Below are positions 9,190 through 19,500 of a stretch of DNA of 64,000 bases, one piece after another. Both the position numbers and the translations under genes were made by a program. A model generated the notes under the pieces. The model was not told where the DNA came from. It did no database searches and saw only the letters and a list, made by a program, of their open reading frames with translations. This DNA comes from Sinobacterium caligoides (GTDB lineage Bacteria > Pseudomonadota > Gammaproteobacteria > Pseudomonadales > Sinobacteriaceae), in contig NZ_RKHR01000003.1 of the NCBI RefSeq assembly GCF_003752585.1, forward strand, positions 310,001 through 374,000, in the 5' to 3' direction. Numbering within the stretch: position 1 is the stretch's first letter; the number at the start of each line of letters is the position of its first letter.

Positions 9190-12120
9190 ATGTCTCAAGT
9201 AATCGCCCATAAAAGCTTCGAACTTATTCGCCAACAACGTATCGACACCCTCAATATCAATATTGAGCACTATCGCCACCGAGTGACAGGTGCCGAACAC
9301 TACCATTTAGCTGCCGACCTTGACGAAAACGTTTTTCTCGTAGGCTTAAGAACGGTGCCGGAAGACTCTACTGGTGTCGCTCATATTTTAGAGCATACTG
9401 CACTTTGTGGTAGCGAGAAGTACCCTGTCCGCGACCCGTTCTTCATGATGATTCGGCGATCGCTGAACACCTTCATGAATGCTTTCACCTCTAGCGACTG
9501 GACCGCCTACCCCTTTGCAAGCCAAAACCGCAAGGACTTCGATAACCTCCTACAGGTCTATCTTGACGCTGTATTCTGTTCCCGGTTAGACCCTCTCGAC
9601 TTTGCTCAAGAGGGGCACCGTGTCGAATTTACAGAAGCCAACAACATTGAGTCTGCACTCGAATTCAAAGGAGTGGTCTTCAACGAGATGAAGGGGGCGA
9701 TGAGCTCCGTCTCATCAACGCTATGGCAAACCCTCAGTAAATATTTGTTTCCAACGACCACTTATCATCACAATAGCGGTGGCGAGCCGGAATGTATTCC
9801 TAACCTCTCTTACGATGAATTGAAGGCTTTCTACCAGAGCCACTACCACCCCTCCAATGCTATCTTCATGACATTTGGTGACATTCCAGCTGTTGAGCAT
9901 CAAGAGAAATTTGAGCAGCTCGCACTTCATAAGTTTACAGCACTGGATGAGACTATCGCCGTTGGCCGCGAGCAACGCTTCAACGCTCCGATTAAGGTCG
10001 AAGAGTTTTATGCCCTCGACGATGGCGACAGTGAGGATAAGAGCCACGTTGTGCTTGGCTGGCTTTGGGGAAAGAACACCAGCCTCGACGATATGCTGGA
10101 AGGTCAACTACTCTCAGGGCTACTACTCGACAACAGTGCCTCACCACTTCGCCAAGTACTTGAAACCAGTGACCTTGGTACTGCCCCATCGCCACTCTGT
10201 GGCTTGGAAGACTCCAACCACGAGTTGACCTTTGCCTGCGGCATGGAAGGCACTAACCCAGAACAGGCCAACGCCATCGAAGAGCTCATTCTCAGTACGC
10301 TGAAGAAGGCTAAAGAGGAAGGTTTCGAGCAGCAACAGGTCGATGCTGTACTGCATCAGTTAGAGCTACATCAACGTGAAATCGGTGGTGATGGCTACCC
10401 CTATGGGCTGCAGTTAATCATGCAAATCCTTTCAACCGCCGCTCACCGTGGTGACCCAATCAGCATGTTAGACCTCGACCCAGCCTTAGAGAAACTTCGT
10501 CAGCGAGCCAGCCAGCCGGGGTACATTGCCGAGTTAATCGAACGCCTACTGCTCAACAACCAGCACCGTGTCACTCTTGTCATGAAGCCGGATACCGAGT
10601 TATCCCAGCGTCGTAGTTCAGCTGAAAGCGCACGCCTGGCTGAGATCAAAGAAGGCATGAGCTTGGTAGAGAAGCAACAGGTCGTCGACCAGACCGAAGC
10701 CCTCAACGCCCGCCAGATGCAGGAGGATGATGAGTCTATTCTCCCTAAGGTGGGCCTCGAAGACGTGCCAGCCAACAAACCTCACCCCGAATATCAGCAG
10801 TGTGATGTTGCCGGCATGAAACTCAACCAATACGCTGCCGGTTGCAATGGTATTGGCTATCAACAAATCATCGTTGAGTTACCCGAACTCAGTGACCGTG
10901 AGTGCGATATTCTGCCCTATTACTGCCGCAGCATGACTGAGCTTGGTATAGGCGAAGATGACTATCTAACGACTCAACAACGTCAGGCTAATATTGTCGG
11001 TAGCATCACCGCCTTCACTAGCCTGCGCGGAAAAATCGATAACGAACAGGACGTGCGCGGCTACTTTGTTTTGTCATCAAAGGCCCTTGCCCGCAATCAT
11101 GTGGCACAGAGTGCGCTGATGTTGGAGACCTTTGAAGGTATTAAGTTTGACGAACATAGCCGTATTCGTGAACTCATCGCACAAGCTCGCGGACGCCGCG
11201 AACAAGGCATCACCGGTAACGGCCACGGCCTTGCCATGCTTGCCGCCTCAAGTCGCTTAAGCCCAATCTCTGCCCTATCGCACCGCACATCGGGCCTCAA
11301 AGGCCTACAGGCGATAAAGACCCTTGATGACGAGCTCAAAGATGATGCAAAGCTTGCAGCCTTTGCCACTGAACTTGCCGCACTACACAGCAAGTTACTG
11401 CAATCTCCTCGACAGTTATTAGAGATTGCTGAACAGGAGAGCCTAACGCAGAACCAGCAGGATCTATCTGCACTCTGGCAGCCAACGACACTGCAGCCAG
11501 CCAGTGCCTTCAAGCTACCCACCACACGTAACAACTGTCGCCAAGTATGGGCCGTCAACAGCCAAGTTAACTTCTGCGCCAAGGCCTATCCTACCGTGCC
11601 GGTCGATCACGCCGACGCAGCCCCCCTGACCGTTCTCGGTGGCTTTCTACGCAACGGTCACCTGCACCGTGCGATTCGCGAGCAAGGGGGTGCTTACGGC
11701 GCCGGTGCCAGCCAGGAGTCAAGCCAAGCAGTGTTCCGCTTCTTCTCTTATCGCGACCCACGCACAGAGGAGACGCTCAATGATTTCGATCAGGCTGTCC
11801 AGTGGTTACTCGACAACGAGCATGAGTGGCAAAAAGTTGAAGAAGCTATTCTTGGTGTGATTGGCAGCCTCGACAAGCCAAGTTCACCAGCAGGAGAAGC
11901 TAAATCTCACTTCCATAACGAACTCTTCGATCGCTCCCCAGAGCAGCGTCAGCGCTTTAGACAGCGTATCTTGGCCGTTACCGCGGACGACTTAAAACGG
12001 GTAGCACGCCAATACCTTACTAAGCAGAACGAAAGTTTAGTTATCGTTACTAACGCCGGCACCGCAGATCAACTTGGTGAGTTCATCGAGCAACAAGCTT
12101 GTGAGTTAATTAAAGTATAA
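9190..12120 (+). CDS. PreP-like M16C zinc metallopeptidase
   Basis: I place the start at the ATG at 9190 because AAGGAAC sits 10-15 bases upstream and the protein from there (MSQVIAHKSFELI) matches the family, while the 26 extra residues of the longer frame do not. The product is 976 residues, the expected size. The inverted zinc motif HILEH is at residues 65-69, and a distal glutamate lies in FKGVVFNEMKGAMSS. The RREQGG-like region is present as RAIREQGGAYGAGASQES near the C-terminus. M16C proteins such as presequence protease degrade unstructured peptides of up to about 65 residues inside a closed chamber. There is no signal peptide, so the enzyme is likely cytosolic. A strong terminator follows at 12144. 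Confidence 0.92.
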   Translation: MSQVIAHKSFELIRQQRIDTLNINIEHYRHRVTGAEHYHLAADLDENVFLVGLRTVPEDSTGVAHILEHTALCGSEKYPVRDPFFMMIRRSLNTFMNAFTSSDWTAYPFASQNRKDFDNLLQVYLDAVFCSRLDPLDFAQEGHRVEFTEANNIESALEFKGVVFNEMKGAMSSVSSTLWQTLSKYLFPTTTYHHNSGGEPECIPNLSYDELKAFYQSHYHPSNAIFMTFGDIPAVEHQEKFEQLALHKFTALDETIAVGREQRFNAPIKVEEFYALDDGDSEDKSHVVLGWLWGKNTSLDDMLEGQLLSGLLLDNSASPLRQVLETSDLGTAPSPLCGLEDSNHELTFACGMEGTNPEQANAIEELILSTLKKAKEEGFEQQQVDAVLHQLELHQREIGGDGYPYGLQLIMQILSTAAHRGDPISMLDLDPALEKLRQRASQPGYIAELIERLLLNNQHRVTLVMKPDTELSQRRSSAESARLAEIKEGMSLVEKQQVVDQTEALNARQMQEDDESILPKVGLEDVPANKPHPEYQQCDVAGMKLNQYAAGCNGIGYQQIIVELPELSDRECDILPYYCRSMTELGIGEDDYLTTQQRQANIVGSITAFTSLRGKIDNEQDVRGYFVLSSKALARNHVAQSALMLETFEGIKFDEHSRIRELIAQARGRREQGITGNGHGLAMLAASSRLSPISALSHRTSGLKGLQAIKTLDDELKDDAKLAAFATELAALHSKLLQSPRQLLEIAEQESLTQNQQDLSALWQPTTLQPASAFKLPTTRNNCRQVWAVNSQVNFCAKAYPTVPVDHADAAPLTVLGGFLRNGHLHRAIREQGGAYGAGASQESSQAVFRFFSYRDPRTEETLNDFDQAVQWLLDNEHEWQKVEEAILGVIGSLDKPSSPAGEAKSHFHNELFDRSPEQRQRFRQRILAVTADDLKRVARQYLTKQNESLVIVTNAGTADQLGEFIEQQACELIKV

Positions 12121-12143
12121 AGGCAGAGCGTGAGTCACCCTAC

Positions 12144-12170
12144 AAAGCCCGCATAATAGCGGGCTTTTTT
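12144..12170 (+). terminator. Rho-independent terminator after the M16 peptidase gene
   Basis: The stem AAAGCCCGC pairs with GCGGGCTTT around a 6-base loop and is followed by a T run (TTTTTTATT). It lies 24 bases after the stop codon. Confidence 0.9.
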
Positions 12171-12380
12171 ATTGGCTAAGTAACCCATCAAAAGATACTA
12201 TTCTCATACTGTTGAATTCGCTAACTAATCACTTAGCCCCATTTTAACTAACGTCTCAGCCATTTGTATCAAGCAACCTATACTGACAATAACAAGTTAT
12301 TAACTTGCCAAATTAATTAAATGAGTCTAGTAATCTACTGCTAAACTTTAACCACTGCCAGCTAGCAACGTCGAGATATT

Positions 12381-13577
12381 ATGTCCTACGAACTAATCAT
12401 GCTAGGAATGTCAGCGCTAATAGCGATCGGCATATTACTGCACCATCCCTCACAAACCTTTGGTATCCCCTCACTGCTCATCTTTATGGGTGTGGGTCTG
12501 CTTGTTGGCAATGGTGAATTCAACTTCGTCTACGATGACCTCGATAAAACTTCCTGGGTCGGTACATTAGCGCTCAACGTAATCGTTTTTTCCGGCGGGC
12601 TGAATACTTCCTTTGATAAAATCAAACGGTCCTACAAGGAGGGCGGGGTATTAGCAACATTCGGTGTATTACTAACGACACTTATTTTCGCTTTAATACT
12701 CTATGTTCTCACTCACTTCGATTTTACAATTTGCCTGCTCTTTGCTGCCATCGTATCTTCCACGGACGCCGCCGCAGTGTTTTCTATATTAGAGTCGAAA
12801 AAGCTTCGATTAAAAGAGCAAACTGACAGCGTACTTGAGTTTGAGTCGGCAACTAACGATCCTATCGCACTATCAATGGTGCTGCTATTAACCGGATTGG
12901 CAATGTCGAGCGACCATCATATCAGCGCCAGCAATGTCGCCATTGAACTAACCACTCAGATTGTCGTTGCTAGTGTTGTCTCTATCTTATTAGGTAAGCT
13001 TGTCGTTTCAGCGCTCAACCACATCAAACTCGCTGAATCCGGGCTTATCCCTGTCTTCGTTTTATCCTGTTTTATTCTTGCGTCCTATGGTTCAGAACAT
13101 ATCGGCGGCAACATCCTACTAGCCTCCTATCTATTTGGCGTCATCGTCGGTAATGGCTTACAACACGGCAAAGAAGTGAACAAACATTTTTTCAATGGGC
13201 TCTCTTGGCTAGCGCAGGCCCTTATGTTCATCGTCCTTGGCTTGCAGATCTTTCCCGGCGAGTTAATGTCGACTTTTTGGTATTCACTGCTACCTGCAGT
13301 GCTGCTCATTTGCGTCGCGAGACCTATTGCCGTGCAACTATGCTACCTGCCATTTACTCAAGCCAGCTGGCAGAAGCGCCTTTTTATCTCCCTCATTGGG
13401 CTCAAAGGCGCCACACCGATCGTCTTCGCGCTAATCCCCGCTGCGGCAGGGGTTCCTGGGGCGGATAAGATTGTTCACATGGTATTCTTTATCGTCGTAA
13501 TTTCCGTCATGATCCAAGGTGGCATCATCGCTCCGCTAGCGTACAGGCTTGGGCTAAAGCAAACACCGGAAAGTTAG
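12381..13577 (+). CDS. CPA1-type cation/proton antiporter (NhaP2/CvrA-like core without cytosolic domain)
   Basis: 398 residues made almost entirely of hydrophobic segments (about 12). The core helix carries [22 protein letters not shown] and the following [17 protein letters not shown], which match the NhaP2/CvrA branch, where the ATND motif holds the cation/proton-binding Asp. It would exchange K+ or Na+ for H+ across the inner membrane. CvrA/NhaP2 proteins usually continue with a TrkA-C/CorC-type regulatory domain to about 570 residues. Here the stop comes right after the last helix and no frameshifted remainder is visible downstream, because the convergent SEC-C gene starts immediately. 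The stop codon overlaps the stop of that gene by 4 bases. Confidence 0.87.
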   Translation: MSYELIMLGMSALIAIGILLHHPSQTFGIPSLLIFMGVGLLVGNGEFNFVYDDLDKTSWVGTLALNVIVFSGGLNTSFDKIKRSYKEGGVLATFGVLLTTLIFALILYVLTHFDFTICLLFAAIVSSTDAAAVFSILESKKLRLKEQTDSVLEFESATNDPIALSMVLLLTGLAMSSDHHISASNVAIELTTQIVVASVVSILLGKLVVSALNHIKLAESGLIPVFVLSCFILASYGSEHIGGNILLASYLFGVIVGNGLQHGKEVNKHFFNGLSWLAQALMFIVLGLQIFPGELMSTFWYSLLPAVLLICVARPIAVQLCYLPFTQASWQKRLFISLIGLKGATPIVFALIPAAAGVPGADKIVHMVFFIVVISVMIQGGIIAPLAYRLGLKQTPES

Positions 13578-14308
13578 CCGCAACACTTTTTATACTTACG
13601 ACCGCTACCACAAGAGCACGGATCATTGCGACCGAGCTTCGGCGCAACAACAACTGGACACGAGGTATCAACAAAACGCGCTTGCAACTCTGGCTTATGC
13701 TCCATCATCCAGGCTTTTAACATCAGCCCCAATTCTGCCAAGCTTCTAACCGTGTCGGGCAGGCTACGGAAGCACTCTGCCACCTCATGCTCACTACGCC
13801 CTTCAGTGAAAGCAAAGTCTGCATCGGCCACCGTCGATAGCGCCAATAAGTTATCATCAATCTGCTCTTCACTATCCTGATACTGTTCTGATGTTGACGT
13901 TGGACACAGCGCCAGCAACTCATTCCACTCTTTCTCAGCAAGAATATAGCCCTGCATATAACCGCGAGCCCACTGCTCAACCTCTATACGATCATGCTTT
14001 TGCGCACTATATTCAATAGTGAAAGGCAGCTCACATTCCCCACTGCGCACCTGCTCCTGGTGAAAGTGACTGAACGCCACTAACGATTCCATCAGATCTT
14101 GGCGCTGCCCCTCGTTGTTAAATCGAACCTTGCTCTCACCGAAGACTAATTCAGAGTAATAGCTAAGCGGCAACTCTACTGGCGCGCTGGCGATGGCTCG
14201 CAGGTAGCCATCTAGCTGATGACTATCCATACTGTGTTCTGGGCTCAGCTCAGAGTGTAAATAATCGATTAGCGGTTGCCACTGTTGCTCATCACGCGCT
14301 GCTACCAT
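13574..14308 (-). CDS. UPF0149/YecA-like protein with C-terminal SEC-C zinc motif
   Basis: 244 residues. The N-terminal ~190 residues match the UPF0149 (YecA/YgfB) helical pattern, with [20 protein letters not shown] near residue 27. The C-terminus ends in the SEC-C motif [17 protein letters not shown], whose Cys-x-Cys and Cys-Cys pairs bind zinc; the same motif ends SecA. The function of YecA-type proteins is not well defined; association with the ribosome or SecA has been proposed for relatives. The start ATG at 14308 has an excellent Shine-Dalgarno sequence (AGGAGGGAG) about 7 bases upstream. The gene is convergent with the antiporter gene. Confidence 0.88.
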   Translation of the reverse strand: MVAARDEQQWQPLIDYLHSELSPEHSMDSHQLDGYLRAIASAPVELPLSYYSELVFGESKVRFNNEGQRQDLMESLVAFSHFHQEQVRSGECELPFTIEYSAQKHDRIEVEQWARGYMQGYILAEKEWNELLALCPTSTSEQYQDSEEQIDDNLLALSTVADADFAFTEGRSEHEVAECFRSLPDTVRSLAELGLMLKAWMMEHKPELQARFVDTSCPVVVAPKLGRNDPCSCGSGRKYKKCCG

Positions 14309-14351
14309 TATTTACTCCCTCCTAAATCACGCTTAACGCTTGCTTTAACGC

Positions 14352-14888
14352 TCATCGATAATTCACTAAACATCGCGGGTCATATGCAGACAACTCCAAC
14401 TTCACCGACGCCTGCTTCGCCTGATCTTGTAAATGCACAATCGCTTCTTCAAGCTCAGCCATATTGATCGTGTTGTCATCTAGCGTGTATAGCTGCCGAG
14501 AAGCTTGGTAACAGTAGTTAAGCGCCTGCATCGCCTCCGCATCGCCAGTCTCTACTGCCTCAATCACCTTGTTTAAACGGCGATTAATTAGGTTGATCGA
14601 CTTTTTTAGCTCCCAGACATACATCACTTCATACAAAAAAGGCTCGTACCGCAACACCTTCAATAAACCGAAGACAACCGATACGGCAATCACCACACCG
14701 ACCAAGTTAAACTTGAAATTATTACCATCAACACCAAACAGGTAAATGAGCAGTGTAGAGCTGGCTAGAGAGGTCGCTATCAGTAACAAAATAACACTGA
14801 CGATTACAATATTGAGATGCTTTCTATATCTTAACTTACTGATATCTTGCAACTTTGTACTTGGCTTTTCTTTCTGCTTACTCGGCAT
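14352..14888 (-). CDS. DUF3087 family membrane protein
   Basis: 178 residues. A basic N-terminus (KQKEKPSTKLQDISKLRYRKH) leads into two membrane helices at about 27-50 and 60-80, followed by a long helical cytosolic tail ending in DPRCLVNYR. The pattern and the WELKKSINLINRRLNKV segment match the DUF3087 family of gammaproteobacteria, which has no established function. The gene lies 43 bases downstream of the UPF0149 gene on the same strand, so the two may share a transcript. Confidence 0.75.
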   Translation of the reverse strand: MPSKQKEKPSTKLQDISKLRYRKHLNIVIVSVILLLIATSLASSTLLIYLFGVDGNNFKFNLVGVVIAVSVVFGLLKVLRYEPFLYEVMYVWELKKSINLINRRLNKVIEAVETGDAEAMQALNYCYQASRQLYTLDDNTINMAELEEAIVHLQDQAKQASVKLELSAYDPRCLVNYR

Positions 14889-14956
14889 AGGACTGCATTA
14901 CTCTCACTAACTCGACGAAAAACGCAGTATACCTCCTTTCAACATCAACTGCTCTG

Positions 14957-16480
14957 TTATCCGTCGACACTCATGAGCCGGCGAGAGGCCTGCTGTCCGC
15001 TAGCCGCTTTCGCTTGAGTGACACAATTTCGACCATTATGCTTGGATTGATACAGCGCCTCATCTGCCCGGTTGATCATTGGCTCCGGGGAGGTCATTAT
15101 CGCTTCAGCAGCAGCAACACCAAAACTGCAAGTGATAGCTAAGCCCTCACAATGCGCCGCCTCAACGGCCTCCCTACAGCGTTCCGCTAGTCGTACTGCA
15201 TCTTCTAAAGTGGTATTCGGCAACAAAATTGAAAACTCTTCTCCGCCATAACGACCAACAGTATCCGTTTGCCTCACCGTTTTCTGCAGCACTGCGACGA
15301 CAGCTTTTATGATGCTATCGCCCATCGCATGTCCATAGTTATCATTGACCTGCTTAAAGTTATCGATGTCGACCATAATGCATGACAACGGCTCACCGGC
15401 ATTGACTGACTCGGTAAACAAGTCAGTAGAGCACTGATTAAACGCCCCCCTGTTCAAGCAGGCTGTCAGCGCATCATGACTGGCGAGATATTGTAACTCT
15501 CTATTTTGTGACTCGACCTGCTGCTTGGAGAGCCCCAGTTCTTCGAGCATCTCACTAAGCACTTTGTTCTTATGCTCGATCTCAGTAATATCGTCAAAGC
15601 TTACCATCACACCAGAGACTCGATTCCGGTCATCATTAATCAGCGAACAATTCACCGTTAGCACGAGTACCTTTCCAGCACCTGTCACTAACTCAACAAC
15701 TTCATGCTGCACACCATGACGCTGCTGAAGAAGCCGACACCAAGGCAACTGCTCCGCCACTATACGTTCTCCGCTATTCGGTTTGCGCCAATGCAATACA
15801 GAGGGCTTGTGTCCATAAAAGTCGAGTCCACCAATACACGCCTTATCGCTGAAGGCCTGATTAAATAACACCACCTGCTCACTTTTATCGAGAATTAACA
15901 CGCCATTTGTCAATACATCTAACGCGTTTCTCACCCTGTCTGGTATGACTGCATTAGGGTCGAGGTATCGTAAGCTACGACGAATCAATAGCCAGTAAAA
16001 TAAACCACCAGTAAAACCGACAAAAACGACCAGCAACAACAAACCATGTATTTTAACACCTAACACGCTGAACCCAGGTAAAGGCTTAAAGACAACCTCA
16101 ACCTGGCCATAACGACGCTGATCCAAGACCACAGGCAGAAGCATTTGCTCAACCGTACTTGAGTTTCTTCCCTCTTGCCATAGCCGCTGATGATCACCCG
16201 CTATCGCCAATAGCTGGCCATCAGAGCGGCGCATAGCCGCCGATAAAACACCATCGTTACGCGAAACAGCCGTTAGCAATAAACTATTTATCCCCTCCTG
16301 CTGTGGGCGTGCAACGGCGACCGATAGCTGTACGGCCAGCATTTCAACGAATTGCTGCCTTTGCCTAGTCGCTTCTCTGTCTCCTCTGGGGATCAAGCCA
16401 ATAAAGTCAGCAACTAGAATCACGCTAATCGTCAAGCTAACAACACCTAAGGTAATTCTCATCGCAGGCGTCATTTTCAT
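14957..16480 (-). CDS. Membrane-bound diguanylate cyclase (periplasmic sensor, PAS, GGDEF)
   Basis: 507 residues. TM1 is at about 7-30, followed by a ~120-residue periplasmic sensor and TM2 at about 145-168. A PAS domain spans about 180-300 (NGVLILDKSEQVVLFNQAF; VSGVMVSFDDITEIEHKNK), then a short coiled coil and a GGDEF domain at about 335-495. The signature is GRYGGEEFSILLPN, and an intact I-site RQTD lies upstream, so product inhibition by c-di-GMP is expected. It would synthesise c-di-GMP in response to an envelope cue or PAS ligand. It starts 72 bases after the end of the large DUF4347 gene on the same strand with no terminator between them, so it is probably the last gene of the surface-protein cluster and may control it. 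Confidence 0.9.
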   Translation of the reverse strand: MKMTPAMRITLGVVSLTISVILVADFIGLIPRGDREATRQRQQFVEMLAVQLSVAVARPQQEGINSLLLTAVSRNDGVLSAAMRRSDGQLLAIAGDHQRLWQEGRNSSTVEQMLLPVVLDQRRYGQVEVVFKPLPGFSVLGVKIHGLLLLVVFVGFTGGLFYWLLIRRSLRYLDPNAVIPDRVRNALDVLTNGVLILDKSEQVVLFNQAFSDKACIGGLDFYGHKPSVLHWRKPNSGERIVAEQLPWCRLLQQRHGVQHEVVELVTGAGKVLVLTVNCSLINDDRNRVSGVMVSFDDITEIEHKNKVLSEMLEELGLSKQQVESQNRELQYLASHDALTACLNRGAFNQCSTDLFTESVNAGEPLSCIMVDIDNFKQVNDNYGHAMGDSIIKAVVAVLQKTVRQTDTVGRYGGEEFSILLPNTTLEDAVRLAERCREAVEAAHCEGLAITCSFGVAAAEAIMTSPEPMINRADEALYQSKHNGRNCVTQAKAASGQQASRRLMSVDG

Positions 16481-16552
16481 AGGTTATTCTCTAGCGCTAT
16501 CTCCACCGGCACGAAAAAACCTTTGACGGTAATTAAGCTCATGATAAGAAAA

Positions 16553-19500
16553 TTACTTATCGAAAAGTGAACCAACATCATCCTCGTCCTCATCTAACTT
16601 ATTTTTATTCGTTGCTTCATCACGACGCTGATTGAGCACCGCTATAGGATCCAGATGACTCCATGCTGGCAGAACAGCCATCAACGATGAGCCCAATGCC
16701 ACCGCTCGTAACAGCCAAGCACTCATCACTCCCATCGTGGTCAACCCCATTGCCCCAAGGCCTTGACGATAACGCTCATCCTCCTCTGCACGCTGCTGCA
16801 ATTCTCGCTCAAACTTCTCCATCCCCTGCCATAAAATGCCCTGCTCCATAGCAAAACCGCTACTATCCAACTCAGCCATTGCTCGCTCGCTATCTACTGT
16901 CCGCAGCAATACATTCAGTGGCTCAGGCACCACCCGCAAGACCCTGTCATCATCGAGCCCGCGCTCAAAGCCTGCCAGCTCTGCCAACGGTTCGACAAAG
17001 CCGTCCATGCTCAAGATATCCTTCAGTTCCGGTAACGGCAAAATATCGAGACCATTTACCACTGGCGCGACGGCATCAGCAGGTTGTTCAAGCAATTCTT
17101 CACTCTGCGAGCTAGCGTCAAATTGTCCCGATAGACTTCGCAGATCATAGCTGCCCTCGTCTGCAATCCCGGTGGCGGGCTTCCATACCATCATCTTCTG
17201 GCTAGCGTCTTCGACTAACGTTTTCTCTATTGAGGGTTGTTCTACCGGTCTCACCAAGTCCGCGATGATATTAATAGTGATGACTACCTCTCGAGCAACA
17301 CCATCCGACGCCGTCACCCAAAAGCGTTCCGTCACTTGCTCACCACTGTGCATCCCCTCAACAGCGTCCGCCTTAGGCTGATATTGCCATTGGCCATCTT
17401 GAACGCTAAAGCTACCAAAAACGCCATTCTTAACCGTTTGAAAAAACATCGGCTCAACCGCTGCGTCGATATCTTGGATGCCTATGCTAGCCGATATGCT
17501 GGGAAGCTGATCAATATCTGATAATTCCAGAGTCGCTGCAAACAATCCACTAACCCAGGCCTGATCGTCAACTCCTGCAACGACGATCGAAACCTGCTTG
17601 ATATCACTCTGCAAGCCATACTCATCAACCGCGCAATAACTAAACACAACCGTTTTACTGTCGCCCTTCGCTAGGTAAGAAAAGCTGTTTCCTGGGTTAA
17701 ATTCAAAACTTCCATCGGCTGAAAAACGAAGTTCACCAAGTTCAACATTACTCACAAGCCGGTAATCAACATCATCACCATCGATATCAGCAGCAGTGGG
17801 AACACGATTGGCGACAACAGTATTTTGATCACTATTAAAGCTCGCCTCATCAGCCACTGGCGCATCATTGACGCCGTTTATCGTGATCGTAATCGTCTGT
17901 ACTTCACTCAACTGCCCATCAAAATCACTTGCGGTATAACTAAACTGCACAATCGCAGTTTCCCCTACGCTCAATCCATCATACTGACCATCAGGGTAGA
18001 AAGAAAAACGACCATCCGCTTCGAAAATCAAACGACCTATCCCTGCATTATCATCAGGACCTGAGACCAACTGATAACCAAAAGGGTTTAAGTTATCATC
18101 GTCATCCAGCGCCTCAGGTACACGTGTATGCAAATTCTTATCGGCTTTGACACTAGTCGAATCATCACTGGCAACAGGTTTCGAGGCAGCGGTAATATAG
18201 AGCGTATCACTGCTAAACAAAGCCCCCTCTTGGATGCCTTGACTCATTATTCTGGCTTGCTCTGCCGTTATTGCCTGATCAAAAACCTGCAAATTATCAA
18301 AAAAACTTTCAACACCGTTTACGGAGCCAATTAATAATTTTTTGCCCCCCAATGAAATATCACTATTAATTAGCTTGTAACCAGAATCAACCCTCGCGAC
18401 TTCGATACCATCGACATAAACGACAAGATTGTCGCCATCGTTAGCGATTGCTATCTGATGCCATTGACCGTCATTAATTTTCACCCCGGTATCGGTGTTC
18501 CACACCCCCTTACCGTCGGCATTTTCGTATAAGTTTAACTCGCCAGATCGATCCAACCACAATCCGAAACCACCGATCTCAGCCGGTCTTGCGCCGATTA
18601 AGTAAGGACTTGTTAACTGCGTCAAACCACCGGAATCAGTCGTATTTACCGCGAACGCCATAGTATAGCGACGGCGATCAGGATCAAAAAAATCGCTGGG
18701 CAAATAAACATCATTCGAACTAGTGGTCTGCAGCACGGTATTATTTGCATCTGCCGGGTCAGGCACAACCTGTGCCCCCCCCCCTCCCAAATCGTTGCCG
18801 ATGCCAGCCGTCGTTGCGCCTGAATTAAAGTCGACGATAACTGAAGTATTATCGGAGCTCGTTGTTAAAGTAAGTGCTGATTCCAGCGCTCCATTCGCCG
18901 AAAATAACAAACCATCGAGCGCGGCGTTAATATCTTCGATCGTTCCGCTGAACACAAGCTTGCTATCCTGCTCACCATCACCCTGACGAAATGACAGCCC
19001 CGCTGTTGTCGCCAATGTTAACTCACCATGGTCCACGCTTAAGCTAACCAGTAGCTCACCAGAATCAACATCGCTTACCGTAATTGCATTGCCATTAGCA
19101 ACCGAGAAAACAACATCATCACCCGGTGCGACCAACTGATGTTCTGGCATGCTATTCACAGCCACATCATCAATAGGGCTAACACTCAAGCTGTGAGTGG
19201 CCAAAGTCAGCGAGTAGTCATCACCATCGAACGCACTATAGGTAAAATCCGTGCTACCTACCCAATCCTCTGCAGGTGTAAAAACAAGCCCTCCTGCCGT
19301 GACAGCAGATGACGCAATTAGGTCGCCTACTGAAACCTTGTTACCTTGAAAAAAAAGCTCCCCGTGAGATGGCAGTGAGTCGATACGATACGCCTCAAGA
19401 GCATCGCCAGGGTCGGCTTCTACAGCATCGAGGTATACGCTCTGAGCAGTATCTTCAAATATGACACTCTGAGAATCGACGGCCTGAGGTGGCGTTTGAT

